A stretch of DNA of 64,000 nt from Verrucomicrobiota bacterium. GTDB lineage: Bacteria > Verrucomicrobiota > Verrucomicrobiia > JADLBR01. The notes under the pieces are model-generated. The model saw only the letters and a program-made list of their open reading frames with translations, had not been told where the DNA came from and searched no databases. Below, one piece after another: positions 28,250-37,111 of the stretch (the first letter of the stretch is position 1; every line of letters starts with the position of its first letter). The position numbers were made by a program, and so were the translations under genes. The stretch lies in contig JAKQKQ010000259.1 of the NCBI GenBank assembly GCA_029560585.1, forward strand, positions 62,001 to 126,000. The letters are read 5' to 3'.

Positions 28250-29683
28250 TCAGAGGGACCAGCCTTTCCGGTATTCGCGGTGGAGGAGCTTGTTGGCGTT
28301 TTCGTCGTTGGTGACGCGGAGGCCGGGGCCATCCCATTCGATTCTCTTGCCCGAGCGGAGGGCGACATTACCAAGGAGTACGGCCTCGGTGAGCAGGCCG
28401 GCGTGATCGACGAAATTCGCGCCGGGAGCCGGGCCGCCGCGCATGGCGGCAACCCACTCCTCCATGTGGCCAGGCGAGCGAGGCAAGACGCGCGGCGGGC
28501 GACCATATGCCTTCATTTTTGACTCGGGGACGAGGCGATGGCCCATGAGGGTTCCCTTTTCGCCGATGAGCGTGACGCTGTCGACGCCACGGCCTGGCTC
28601 GAGGTCTTTGGGGCGGGGCGGTTTCAGGCCGCCATCGTACCAGTTCAGCGTGAGCGGGGGCATCTCGCCGCGGGCGGGGAACTCGAAGCGCGCGATAACG
28701 CCCAGCGGATAGACTTCGCCGTCGTTGCGGGTGGAGCAGGCCTCGACGGAGGCGGGGTGGCCGAGCTTAAGGGCCTTGAATATCGACGAGAGCTTGTGGC
28801 AACCGAGATCGCCGAGGAGGCCGGTGCCGAAGTCCCACCAATTGCGCCAGGTCCACGGGTGATAGGCGGGGTGGTAAGGGCGCTCCGTGGCCGGACCCAG
28901 CCACAGATCCCAATTGAGTCCCTCTGGGACGGGGGGAGTGTCCTTCGGGCGCCCGTCGCCGGTCCAGTGCGCCCAGAACCTTGGGCCATTCCAGACATTG
29001 ACTTCGCGGACGGGCCCGATGGCGTTATCGAGGATGAATTCGTGGAGGACGCGGGCTTCTTCCGTGGCCTGGCCCTGGTTGCCGAGCTGGGTGGCGACCT
29101 TGGCGGCGCGGGCGGCCTCGGCCACGGCGCGTGCCTCGGCGACCGAGTAGGTCAACGGTTTTTCGCAATAGACGTGCTTGCCGCGTTTTAGGGCCGCCAT
29201 GGTGATCACCGCGTGGGCGTGGTCAGGCGTGGCGATCATCACGGCGTCGATGTCCTCTTTTTCGAGGAGTTCTCGGTAATCGGCGTAGGCGTTGCAGCCC
29301 TTGAACGTGCCGGAGCGTTTTGCCTCGGCATAGCGTTCCTCGACGGCTCGGCGCGCGGGCTCGCGGCCGGCGGTGCGTGAGTCCTTGCCCTGGGTCCAAT
29401 TCCAAGAGATATAGCCGCTGCACTCGCGTTCGACATCGCAGACGGCGACGGCCTGGATCTCAGGGAACGCGAGGAGGCCGACGAGATCCTGCATGCCCTG
29501 GCCTCCGCAACCGATTGCGGCGAGGGTGATTTTTTCGCTGGGCGGGATCTGGCCGGGGCCGCCGATGACGTGGCGTGGGACGATCGAGAAGGCCGCGGCG
29601 GCGGTTGCGCGACCGATGAATGCGCGCCGAGAGGTCGGGTGGGATCCCTTATGTGGCTGGGGGTATTTGGGGCCGGAATTCAT
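28250..29683 (-). CDS. Gfo/Idh/MocA family oxidoreductase, Tat-exported
   Basis: A 477-residue exported NAD(P)-dependent oxidoreductase. The leader has a Tat signal (SRRAFIGRATAAAAFSIV, about residues 18-35). The Rossmann motif AAIGCGGQGMQDLVGLL, the VCDVE segment and the standard catalytic EKPLTYSVAEA (about residue 173) are present, followed by a long C-terminal substrate domain with GTGLLGDLGCHKLSSIF. It differs from the protein at 2870-3934 in length and in keeping EKP. AGGAGAG is well placed before the ATG. Probably works on oxidised or glycosylated sugars in the periplasm with the DUF1080 and ThuA proteins. Confidence 0.92.
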   Translation of the reverse strand: MNSGPKYPQPHKGSHPTSRRAFIGRATAAAAFSIVPRHVIGGPGQIPPSEKITLAAIGCGGQGMQDLVGLLAFPEIQAVAVCDVERECSGYISWNWTQGKDSRTAGREPARRAVEERYAEAKRSGTFKGCNAYADYRELLEKEDIDAVMIATPDHAHAVITMAALKRGKHVYCEKPLTYSVAEARAVAEAARAAKVATQLGNQGQATEEARVLHEFILDNAIGPVREVNVWNGPRFWAHWTGDGRPKDTPPVPEGLNWDLWLGPATERPYHPAYHPWTWRNWWDFGTGLLGDLGCHKLSSIFKALKLGHPASVEACSTRNDGEVYPLGVIARFEFPARGEMPPLTLNWYDGGLKPPRPKDLEPGRGVDSVTLIGEKGTLMGHRLVPESKMKAYGRPPRVLPRSPGHMEEWVAAMRGGPAPGANFVDHAGLLTEAVLLGNVALRSGKRIEWDGPGLRVTNDENANKLLHREYRKGWSL

Positions 29684-29856
29684 ACTCTGCGCTCTCCTGT
29701 CGTTTGCCTCGATGGCCACCGCCGGGGTCAGCCCGGTCCGATTCCCGGGCATAGTGCGGTCCACGGCGCCCCGATGGAAGCGCATAAGTTTGGGTGGCGC
29801 GGCTATTGACGCCTTGGCATGGTGCGGGTAAGGAGGCAGGGTTTCCTCACGACGCC

Positions 29857-30174
29857 ATGATCCATCACACAGCACTTTTTAGAATGAAGTCGGGCTTGCC
29901 GCCAGAGCAACTGGAGCGCTCGCTGATCGAAATCCGCATCCTCTTGCTGAAGATTCCTGAGGTCATGAACCTCAAGACGGGCAAGAATGTCGATACGAAG
30001 TCGCCCTGGCATTTCTTTGTGTGCTTTGACTGCGAGTCGTTGGCAAAGCTCGCGAGCATCAAGGGACATCCGGTGCACGTAAAGTTCGAGCGAGATGTGG
30101 TGGGGCCGTGCGCCGAAGAGGCCCTTGTGTTGGACTACGAGATGGAGCCGGGCAAGGACGTCCGGTACAGCTAG
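29857..30174 (+). CDS. Dabb (stress-responsive alpha/beta-barrel) protein
   Basis: A 105-residue single-domain protein starting MIHHTALFRMKSG, the typical opening of the Dabb ferredoxin-like dimer family, and continuing with HFFVCFDCESLAKLASIKGHPVHVKF, where the final His-Pro is conserved. There is no signal peptide. Function in bacteria is poorly known; relatives include dimeric barrel enzymes and stress proteins. AAGGAGG lies about 20 bases upstream, which is far, but no better start exists. The TAG stop lies in a GCTAGG sequence immediately before the hairpin repeat region. Confidence 0.82.
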   Translation: MIHHTALFRMKSGLPPEQLERSLIEIRILLLKIPEVMNLKTGKNVDTKSPWHFFVCFDCESLAKLASIKGHPVHVKFERDVVGPCAEEALVLDYEMEPGKDVRYS

Positions 30175-30221
30175 GTTTCAGATCCCATCCGGCGGCTGCC
30201 GGACCACCGGGGCGGAAAATC

Positions 30222-30345
30222 GTAGCGAAGCCGATCGCCAGAGGCGATTTTACGAACATTCCGGCTTCGGCTAACGCCCGGCCCACGCCGAAGGGCGCAA
30301 GCCCTTCGCTACTAGGTCGTTGCGCCCTATTTTCGAGCTGGCGTT
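30222..30345 (+). repeat. REPIN-like hairpin cluster with GTAG feet
   Basis: GTAGCGAAG (30222-30230) is the exact reverse complement of CTTCGCTAC (30304-30312). Between them are the hairpins ATCGCC/GGCGAT and CGAAGGGC/GCCCTTCG (30289-30308). Read on either strand, a GTAG tetranucleotide precedes a hairpin, as in REP pairs. The element ends in CTATTTTCGAGCTGG, close to the tails at 15245, 34671 and 61682. An additional CCGGC/GCCGG hairpin lies at 30189-30202. No gene is supported in the remaining bases to 30594. Confidence 0.65.
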
Positions 30346-30553
30346 GGAATGTCATCGCGACGATGCGACTGCTGTGATCGGCCTTGAGTGGGGAGGGGTG
30401 AGGGTCGCTCGTGGCGTGTTGGCGAGGAGGCTCTTGTGCGGTGATGGCGGCCTCGATGGCGGAGTGGCCCAACCAGTTCGCGCGAACGAGGACCGGGGAT
30501 GGGCGTGCGCAGATCGGGAAGCATGGGGTGGGGGGATTCAAGGCGCGGACGGT

Positions 30554-30590
30554 GATTTTCGCAAGAGCCTGGTGCGCGATCACGAAAATC
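30554..30590 (+). promoter_or_regulatory. Inverted repeat just upstream of msrB
   Basis: GATTTTCG (30554-30561) and CGAAAATC (30583-30590) form an 8-bp dyad that ends four bases before the msrB start. It could be an operator or a leader hairpin. No ribosome site is visible at the usual place. Confidence 0.35.
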
Positions 30591-30594
30591 GTGT

Positions 30595-31176
30595 ATGATG
30601 CGTGGCGTGAAAACGAGGATGCTCGCGGGCGCGGTTGTTGGGCTGGTGGGAGCGTTGGCATGTTTTGGGACCGAGGGAGATGAGAAGAAGGGAGCTACCG
30701 TGGAGGCCGAGGTGAAGATCGATCCGATCTACCGGAAGTACGAGGGCAAGGTGGCGCTCACCGAGGACGAGTGGAAGGCGCGGCTGACGCCCGAGCAGTA
30801 TCGCGTGCTTCGGAGGGCGGGCACGGAACCGGCGTTTTGCGGCGGGTTTTGGGATTTTCACAACAAGGGGATATTCGTATGCGCGGGCTGCGGCGCGCCG
30901 CTCTTCCCCTCGGGGAAGAAATTTGACTCTGGCACGGGGTGGCCAAGCTTCACGCAACCGGTCGTCAAAGGCGCGGTGGTGGAGAGGAAGGACACGAGCC
31001 ACGGAGTGGATCGAACCGAGGTCGTGTGCGCGCGATGCGAGGGGCACCTTGGGCACGTCTTCCCCGATGGGCCGCCGCCGACCGGCCTGCGCTACTGCAT
31101 GAACTCGGTGTCCATGGCCTTCGTGCCCCAGTCGAAGCTCAAGGAACTTGGGTACACCGAAGTGCCGACCGAGTGA
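30595..31176 (+). CDS. msrB: Peptide-methionine (R)-S-oxide reductase MsrB, exported
   Basis: A 193-residue MsrB that reduces the R form of methionine sulfoxide in proteins. A hydrophobic leader (about residues 8-24) places it outside the cytoplasm. The catalytic Cys is in [11 protein letters not shown], and the structural zinc is held by two Cys-x-x-Cys pairs, CAGCG and [23 protein letters not shown] and the [10 protein letters not shown] signature confirm the family. No MsrA domain is fused. A second ATG follows directly after the first, so the start may be three bases later. The leader contains ALAC, a poor lipobox match. Confidence 0.93.
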   Translation: MMRGVKTRMLAGAVVGLVGALACFGTEGDEKKGATVEAEVKIDPIYRKYEGKVALTEDEWKARLTPEQYRVLRRAGTEPAFCGGFWDFHNKGIFVCAGCGAPLFPSGKKFDSGTGWPSFTQPVVKGAVVERKDTSHGVDRTEVVCARCEGHLGHVFPDGPPPTGLRYCMNSVSMAFVPQSKLKELGYTEVPTE

Positions 31177-31296
31177 GTTCCTCGTGATCCTTTGGCCGGG
31201 GCACTTTGATCGTGCCCCGAGTTACAGGGTGGAGGGCATGCGTGGATTGGGTGCGTGCTTGGCGTGGCGCGGGGGCGTGGGTAGTGTGGGATTGGC

Positions 31297-33660
31297 ATGA
31301 AGCAATGGCGCGGCATCAGGGTGTGGGCGCTGGGTTGGGCGCAGCTCTGGGTCGCGATGATGGCTGGGTGGTGTTCCGGTGCGTTTGGCGGGACGGTCTT
31401 GATCGAGGCCGAGTCCTTCGGGGAACGGGGCGGATGGGTGGTGGACCCGCAATTCATGGATCAGATGGGGTCGCCATATCTTTTGGCGCATGGGTTGGGG
31501 AAACCGGTGGGCGATGCGGTGGCACAGGTGTCGCTGCCGGAGGCGGGGAGCTATCGGGTGCTGGTGAGAACCATGGACTGGGTGGCACGCTGGAAGGCAC
31601 TGGGCGAGCCGGGCAGATTTCAGGTGGTGTTAGGAGGGCGTCCTCTGGGCGCGGTGTTTGGGACGGAGGGCGCGGACTGGCACTGGCAGGAAGGGGGGCG
31701 GTTTGAATCGGGGGGCGGGCAGGTGGAGGTGCGGCTTCGGGATCTGACGGGGATTGAGGGGCGATGCGATGCGATCCTTCTGACGACCGATGCCGACCTT
31801 CTGCCACCGAACCGCGATCCCGAGATGGCGGCATTCCGGCGTCGGGTGCTGGGCCAACCGGACGCTCCGGTGGCGGCGGGCGAATACGATCTGGTGGTGA
31901 CAGGCGGTGGCATCGCGGGGACGTGTTGTGCCGTGACGGCGGCGCGGCTGGGCCTGGCCGTGGCGCTGGTGCAGGATCGGCCGGTTCTGGGTGGGAACAA
32001 TTCTTCGGAGGTGAGGGTTTGGTTACAGGGGGCGCGGAACAAGGAACCGTGGCCGCGCGTGGGGGATGTCGTCGCGGAATTGGAGCAGGCGCGGCGCGCG
32101 CACTACGGGCCGGAGAACAACGCCGATCTCTACGAGGATGAAAAGAAGTTGGCGGTCGCCAGGGGCGAACCGAACCTGAGGCTTTTTCTGGAGCACCGGG
32201 CCAACGGCGTGGAGATGGACGGGAAGAGAATCCGGGCGGTGGTGGCCCAGCCGATCTTGGGTGGGCCGCGGGTGCGGCTGGTTGGGCGGTGGTTTGCCGA
32301 CTGCACGGGCGATGGGGCGCTGGGATTTCTGGCGGGCGCCGATTCTGAGATGACGGCGGGGGGGCGACTGGGCTCGTGCAACCTCTGGAATGTGATCGAC
32401 AGGGGCACGCCCATGGCATTTCCGCGCTGCCCATGGGCGCTGGATCTTTCCGCGCGCCCTTTCCCGGGCCGGCACAAGACCGATCCCGACATCAAGAAGC
32501 TCGGGGGCTGGTATTGGGAGAGCGGGTTTGATCGCGATCCGTTCGGCGAGATGGAGTACATCCGGGACTGGAATTTTCGCGCGATGTACGGGGCGTGGGA
32601 TGCGATCAAGAACGTGGATGGCGCCCTGGCGACGTGGGCGTTGGACTGGTCTGCGCACATCATGGGCAAGAGGGAGTCGCGACGGCTCATGGGGGACGTG
32701 GTGCTGCAATTGCAGGACCTAGTGCAGGGGCGGGAGTTTCCCGACGGCTGCGCACCGACGGGCTGGAAGGTGGACCTGCATCTGCCCGATCCGCACTATG
32801 AGGCAGGGTTCGAGGGGGACGCGTTCATTTCGGAGGCGTCGTTCGGCAGGTACAAGATGCCGTATTGGATCCCCTATCGGTGCCTGTATTCGCGCAATGT
32901 GCCGAACCTATTCATGGCGGGCCGGTGCATCAGCGTGACGCACGACGCGCTTGGGGCGGTGCGCGTGATGAGGACGGGCGGTTGCATGGGAGAAATCGTG
33001 GGCATGGCTGCGAGCCTGTGCAGGAAACACGGGTGTGACCCGAGGGCGGTATACGCTTCGCGCCTGGCTGACTTGCATGGGTTGATGCGGCAGGGGGTGG
33101 GCAGGGGTTCGGCGGGGAATCTGCCGTATGAGAATCAGGGGGAGGATCGCGGGAAGAAGCAGGCGGGGCAGGCCGTGCGCGCCGCGGCGCCCATCTGGTT
33201 GGCGGATGCGGGTGTCAATATCGCGCCGTGGGCGAAGGTCCACGTATCTGGGAGCCGGGATGTGCCGGGATCGCCGCCCACGCTGCTGAACGACGGGCGC
33301 GCGGACACGGGCAGCAACGCAGGGCGCTGGCTGAGCGACAAGGGCGAGAAGCACTGGGTCGAATTTGAGTGGTCCGAACGGCAGCGGATCGGGGCCATCC
33401 GTGTGATCAGTGGCTACCGGGATGCGCGCGGGCACATGGTGGCCTCCGTGCCGGGCATCCGGTTGCTCGCGGAAGAGAGCGGCCAATGGCGCGATGTGCC
33501 CGGCGCATCGGTTTCGGACAACGGGTTGGCGGACTGGTCGGCGCGATTCGAGCCGGTCTCGGTCACAAAGGTTCGTTTGGAGTTGGAGGGAATGCAGGAC
33601 GGGATTGCGAGGGTATGGGAGGTGGAGTTATACCCTGGCGCCGACGCGGGTCGTCGGTAG
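31297..33660 (+). CDS. FAD-dependent oxidoreductase flanked by carbohydrate-binding domains
   Basis: A 787-residue exported protein with three parts. After a hydrophobic leader, a beta-rich CBM-like domain opens with VLIEAESFGERGGW (about residues 34-170). The middle is an FAD-oxidoreductase (FAD_oxidored family), with the dinucleotide motif DLVVTGGGIAGTCCAVTAARLG (seen in pieces from about residue 199), GGNNSSEVRV and the C-terminal FAD segment NLFMAGRCISVTHDALGAVR. A discoidin-like (F5/8 C) domain fills about residues 640-780. Such enzymes are abundant in PVC genomes and often mis-named xanthan lyases. Probably oxidises a glycan-linked sugar; substrate unknown. Confidence 0.85.
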   Translation: MKQWRGIRVWALGWAQLWVAMMAGWCSGAFGGTVLIEAESFGERGGWVVDPQFMDQMGSPYLLAHGLGKPVGDAVAQVSLPEAGSYRVLVRTMDWVARWKALGEPGRFQVVLGGRPLGAVFGTEGADWHWQEGGRFESGGGQVEVRLRDLTGIEGRCDAILLTTDADLLPPNRDPEMAAFRRRVLGQPDAPVAAGEYDLVVTGGGIAGTCCAVTAARLGLAVALVQDRPVLGGNNSSEVRVWLQGARNKEPWPRVGDVVAELEQARRAHYGPENNADLYEDEKKLAVARGEPNLRLFLEHRANGVEMDGKRIRAVVAQPILGGPRVRLVGRWFADCTGDGALGFLAGADSEMTAGGRLGSCNLWNVIDRGTPMAFPRCPWALDLSARPFPGRHKTDPDIKKLGGWYWESGFDRDPFGEMEYIRDWNFRAMYGAWDAIKNVDGALATWALDWSAHIMGKRESRRLMGDVVLQLQDLVQGREFPDGCAPTGWKVDLHLPDPHYEAGFEGDAFISEASFGRYKMPYWIPYRCLYSRNVPNLFMAGRCISVTHDALGAVRVMRTGGCMGEIVGMAASLCRKHGCDPRAVYASRLADLHGLMRQGVGRGSAGNLPYENQGEDRGKKQAGQAVRAAAPIWLADAGVNIAPWAKVHVSGSRDVPGSPPTLLNDGRADTGSNAGRWLSDKGEKHWVEFEWSERQRIGAIRVISGYRDARGHMVASVPGIRLLAEESGQWRDVPGASVSDNGLADWSARFEPVSVTKVRLELEGMQDGIARVWEVELYPGADAGRR

Positions 33661-33697
33661 GGGGTGGTCGCGCGTGGCGTGAGGAGGGTTTGAACGG

Positions 33698-34414
33698 ATG
33701 ATCGGGATCGTGGGTATTTTTTGCGCGGTGCCGCATGAGGCGGCATCGGTGTTGCGCCGAATGGGGGATGTCCGACGTGTTGTGGTGGGGGGCGTATCGG
33801 CGCACGAGGGCACGTTGGGCGGGCAGCGGGTCCTGGTGCTGGCCGCCGGGATGGGCGCGACATCTTCTGGTCCGGCGGGGGCACTGGTGGCCGCGGAGCC
33901 GGGATTGTCGCGGTTGTGGGTGGTGGGATACGGCGGGGGCCTGGATCCGACCCTGGATCTTGGTGACGTCGTGGTGTCGCCCCAGTTTCCATCTGGGTTT
34001 CAGGCACCGGTGTTGAGGGGCAGTCGGCGTGTCGTGGAGGGGAAGATCTTACACGTGCCCGGGGTCGTGGCGCGTGTGGAGGACAAAGCGCGTCTTTTTC
34101 GGGAAACTGGGGCGCTCTGTTGCGAGATGGAATCGGGGGTGATAGGGCCGATATTCGAGCGGCACGGGATTCCGTGGGGCGGGGTCCGGGCGATCAGCGA
34201 CTCGGCATCACAGCAGCTGCCGGTGGAGTTGCTTGAGGCGTCGTGGGACGCCGATGCACGGAGACCGAGTCCCGGCAGGTTGCTCCGCCGAATGGCGTGC
34301 CGACCCCGCGGGGCGGTTGAATTCCTGCGCTTCGTGCTGGGACTGGGGCTCGCCCGCGAGAACCTGGGGCGGGTCTTGGAACGCCTGGTTGCCGCCGGAA
34401 CGCACGGTCAGTGA
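33698..34414 (+). CDS. Nucleoside phosphorylase-like protein (PNP/MTAN superfamily)
   Basis: A 238-residue protein of the PNP/MTA-SAH nucleosidase superfamily. The opening GIVGIFCAVPHEA, the Gly-rich GYGGGLDPTLDLGDVVV and the substrate-binding ALCCEMESGVI followed by AISDSAS match the family pattern. It is closest in style to the hopanoid-associated phosphorylase (HpnG), but no hopanoid genes are near, so I do not assign a symbol. The C-terminal 40 residues are Arg-rich and may be an extension. Its 3' end overlaps the convergent small gene by seven bases. Confidence 0.72.
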   Translation: MIGIVGIFCAVPHEAASVLRRMGDVRRVVVGGVSAHEGTLGGQRVLVLAAGMGATSSGPAGALVAAEPGLSRLWVVGYGGGLDPTLDLGDVVVSPQFPSGFQAPVLRGSRRVVEGKILHVPGVVARVEDKARLFRETGALCCEMESGVIGPIFERHGIPWGGVRAISDSASQQLPVELLEASWDADARRPSPGRLLRRMACRPRGAVEFLRFVLGLGLARENLGRVLERLVAAGTHGQ

Positions 34415-34629
34415 CCTTTTGCGGCGGAGTCGGCGAGCGCCATCTGATCAATGATCTGGAGGACGTGGAGCGCTTCCTCGGAGCGGAACCGCTTCTCAAA
34501 ACCGGTGCCAACGAGGAGGATGGACCGGTCGATGGGATCGGCGAACACCATCGAGATATGCTGGAGGTTGAAAAAGACGAGTTCGCCGTTTGCGCGGCTG
34601 ATCTTGATGAACCTCTTTTGGTCTTCCAT
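34408..34629 (-). CDS. Small FlbD-like protein
   Basis: A 73-residue cytoplasmic protein. The pattern FIKISRANGELVFFNLQHIS, followed by a hydrophobic ILLVGTGFEKRF segment and ALHVLQIIDQM helix, loosely resembles FlbD-type small proteins (which read I-x-LTRLNG...LN...I). No flagellar gene is nearby, so the similarity may be only of fold. GAGGGAG is well placed on the minus strand before the ATG, supporting translation. Convergent with the phosphorylase gene. Confidence 0.55.
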   Translation of the reverse strand: MEDQKRFIKISRANGELVFFNLQHISMVFADPIDRSILLVGTGFEKRFRSEEALHVLQIIDQMALADSAAKGH

Positions 34630-34670
34630 CTTGCTCCCTCTTATGGGGGGGCGGGGGTGCGCTGTCCAAG

Positions 34671-34760
34671 CTAAAGCTGGCTCGAAAATTCAGGCACCAA
34701 ATCGCAGGAGCCTGCTTGCATGCGATTCGAATCGCGCGCAAACGCGCTCCTGCGTGCCAT
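34671..34760 (-). repeat. Hairpin repeat family B, copy 1
   Basis: GGAG (34707-34710) and CTCC (34747-34750) enclose two hairpins separated by the palindrome CGATTCGAATCG. On the minus strand it ends in CTGAATTTTCGAGCCAGCT. The same arrangement occurs inverted at 61607-61682. The GGAG foot on each strand precedes a hairpin, as in REP pairs. One hairpin is imperfect in this copy. It lies between the FlbD-like gene start and the stop of the large membrane protein gene. Confidence 0.75.
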
Positions 34761-34777
34761 TTTTCTCCCCGGTGGAG

Positions 34778-36907
34778 TCAGCTGCCGATCGTGGGCTTGG
34801 GCACTTCGATCTCGTCTGGCGGGATGATGCGGCGCAGTTCGACGATTTCCTCGATTTGCGGGATCTGATGTTCCTCGAGGGCGCTGGTGAGTTTGTCAAA
34901 ATGGCTGACCGCGACCGAGCCCATCTGGTCTGTGAACCAGATCACGGGTGAGCGGCCATTTTGGAGGTGGAGGATGAGGCCCGACGTCGAGGACGAAGAC
35001 AGGAGCAGAGCGCGGCCGGCCTGGCCGGCGCGGGCAGAACCCCTGGAGGGCAAGAGTGCTGCGAGGTAGCTGAGCACGATGAGCCACTTGGGCGGTTTGA
35101 TCACGGCGCGCTGGATTCCGGTGATGTCCTTGAAGGCGATGGGGCGACGGCCCGTGAGGCTTTCGATCTCGATGCCGTCGGGGAGCATGTGGATCGCCCA
35201 GCACGCGTAGCGGATCGTCCAAAGGATCAGGTATGCACCGAGCGCGGCGAGGATCCAGAAGATGGCGGTGAAGGGCAGGTAGGTACTCAAGGCCTGCTGC
35301 GTGCTGCCGATGATGAATAGGGGCATGCCAAAGAAAGGGAGGAAGAGGAGGGCCGAAGCGAGATCGCCGAGGACGAGGCGCCACGTGGGCCAAGCGATGG
35401 TGTCGGGGCCGATGCGCCGCCATGGGATCAGGAGATAGGAGGCGAGTCCGATGCCGGCGAGCCATGGCCAGGCCGGGCGAAGGGGGTAGGCCATGGGGGT
35501 GGGGACGCCGAAGCTGGTGTGGCCGAAGCCGGATACCTCCGGTTCGGGCATGAGCGATATGAGGAGCGGCGGCGCCTTGCTTTCCTGCAGGCGCAAGAGA
35601 TAAGACTGCCGCATCTTCAGGGCGGATGCGAGTTCGGACATCGGGCGCTCGTCGCGCCAGAAAGTGAGGCGGCTAATTTTCGGGGGATCGCTGAGCGGCA
35701 TTGGATGCGCGAGGTCACGCCGCGTATGGTCGCTCACGCGGCGGAGCCAGCCGTCGGGCAACTGGCCCCCGCCGAAGACGGCCGCGGCGGATTCGATCAG
35801 CGACCGCCACTCTTCACCGTCGACATCGATGACTTCTGGCTTGGGTTCATTGCGATCGACGAGCATCTGTTCGGTGATCTCGCGCGCCTTGGCGGGATTC
35901 CCCTGCGCTTCTGGAAGCGTTTTGGCGATGAGGGGCATGGCCATATTGACCCAGGCGCGACGGGTTGCCTCCTTCGATTCGGTGGTTTGCAGTATCCAGT
36001 ACGGGGCAAGATACGTCCAGCACGCCACGACGGGCGCCGACGCGCAGAGTCCGAAGAGCGCGACGCGCCGCAACATCTCGGAGTAGGCGCCGGCCGCGGA
36101 GGGGAGGGGCAAGTCGCGGAGCGCCCGTAGGCAATGGAGCATAGGCGTGGCGAAGGGCAAGGCGGCGGCGAGCACCGCCAACCAGAGCGCGAGGTGTCTC
36201 AGGGGCCAGCGGAAGATCTCGGGCACCCGCCAGGATGTTGGAAAATCGTATGGGCCGATCTCTTGACCTTGATCTCGGTCGGGCGTTATCCATTCGACCT
36301 CGAGGTATCTTTCTTCTGACGGAACCAGTCGGAGATACCACGGGCGTCCGTCACGCGCGGCCTGCGGAAGGCCGACCAAAGGCGCCTCCCGGTGGCTCAG
36401 GAAAATCGAGCGGAAGGTGTTATTGCGCAGGGATCGGGCATCGGCCGCATGCGCCCATTTGGGTGGAAGGGATTTTCGGGCGAGGGCGTCCTCCACCGCC
36501 TGGAAGAATGCCGACCACTCGGCACCCGAGACATCGAGGGAGCGGCCCTTGACCGAGGCCCTGATGAATTCGTTCAGCGGGAGGGAGCCGAGTCGTTTCT
36601 GCTCTGGCGTCCGGGATGCATCGAGGCGACGCCTGATGGCCTCCTCCATCGGGAGGTTGTCGCGCCGCGCCTGTTCATTCGCCTCCTCGATCTCGTGGAG
36701 GCCCAGTTCGGAGAATGCCTTTTGGCGGAATGCCCAATCCACCGCATGGACTCGCCAACACGCCTTGCGATGGGGCAGGGATCGGGCGATTTGCCACGCG
36801 GCCAATGCCAACGCGATGGCGATGACGATCCGGACGACGACCGTGCCGCGCTGGGCCTTGTTTGGCGAAGGAGGGTGCTGGGAGCGGGAGACCGGGCAGG
36901 CGTCCAT
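34778..36907 (-). CDS. Multi-pass membrane protein with duplicated domain, unknown
   Basis: A 709-residue protein I do not recognise. Hydrophobic segments lie at about residues 22-42, 238-258, 284-305, 478-495, 513-535, 546-572 and 606-622. Two soluble segments are related: residues about 124-205 (LDVSGAEWSAFFQAVEDAL...RPWYLRL) and about 358-445 (IDVDGEEWRSLIESAAAVF...QSYLLRL), indicating an internal duplication of a membrane-plus-domain unit. The C-terminal part (from about 575) has LPDGIEIESLTGRRPIAFKD, resembling a bacterial PH-like domain. The start is the ATG at 36907; no good ribosome site, so a later GTG is possible. Divergent from the secreted protein at 37112. Confidence 0.7.
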   Translation of the reverse strand: MDACPVSRSQHPPSPNKAQRGTVVVRIVIAIALALAAWQIARSLPHRKACWRVHAVDWAFRQKAFSELGLHEIEEANEQARRDNLPMEEAIRRRLDASRTPEQKRLGSLPLNEFIRASVKGRSLDVSGAEWSAFFQAVEDALARKSLPPKWAHAADARSLRNNTFRSIFLSHREAPLVGLPQAARDGRPWYLRLVPSEERYLEVEWITPDRDQGQEIGPYDFPTSWRVPEIFRWPLRHLALWLAVLAAALPFATPMLHCLRALRDLPLPSAAGAYSEMLRRVALFGLCASAPVVACWTYLAPYWILQTTESKEATRRAWVNMAMPLIAKTLPEAQGNPAKAREITEQMLVDRNEPKPEVIDVDGEEWRSLIESAAAVFGGGQLPDGWLRRVSDHTRRDLAHPMPLSDPPKISRLTFWRDERPMSELASALKMRQSYLLRLQESKAPPLLISLMPEPEVSGFGHTSFGVPTPMAYPLRPAWPWLAGIGLASYLLIPWRRIGPDTIAWPTWRLVLGDLASALLFLPFFGMPLFIIGSTQQALSTYLPFTAIFWILAALGAYLILWTIRYACWAIHMLPDGIEIESLTGRRPIAFKDITGIQRAVIKPPKWLIVLSYLAALLPSRGSARAGQAGRALLLSSSSTSGLILHLQNGRSPVIWFTDQMGSVAVSHFDKLTSALEEHQIPQIEEIVELRRIIPPDEIEVPKPTIGS

Positions 36908-37111
36908 ATTATGGAAATGCTGATTGAAACACCGCGTCCGCAAAAGAACTATTCGTGGACGATGGCGCGGGGTGGCGGTCTCGCTGGGCGAATTTCTGGA
37001 TCGGGAGGTTTGGTGCGTCATCCTCGCGCCGTTGCGCGTGTCTTCGTGGGGCGGCAAGCTGCCGGGCGCAATTGGGATTGAATGCGGTTCGCCCGGAGGG
37101 AGAATCACGCC

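Noticed and set aside
33698-34414. Naming the phosphorylase gene hpnG
   Set aside because: The fold fits, but no hopanoid or squalene genes are nearby, and superfamily members are too similar to separate by eye.
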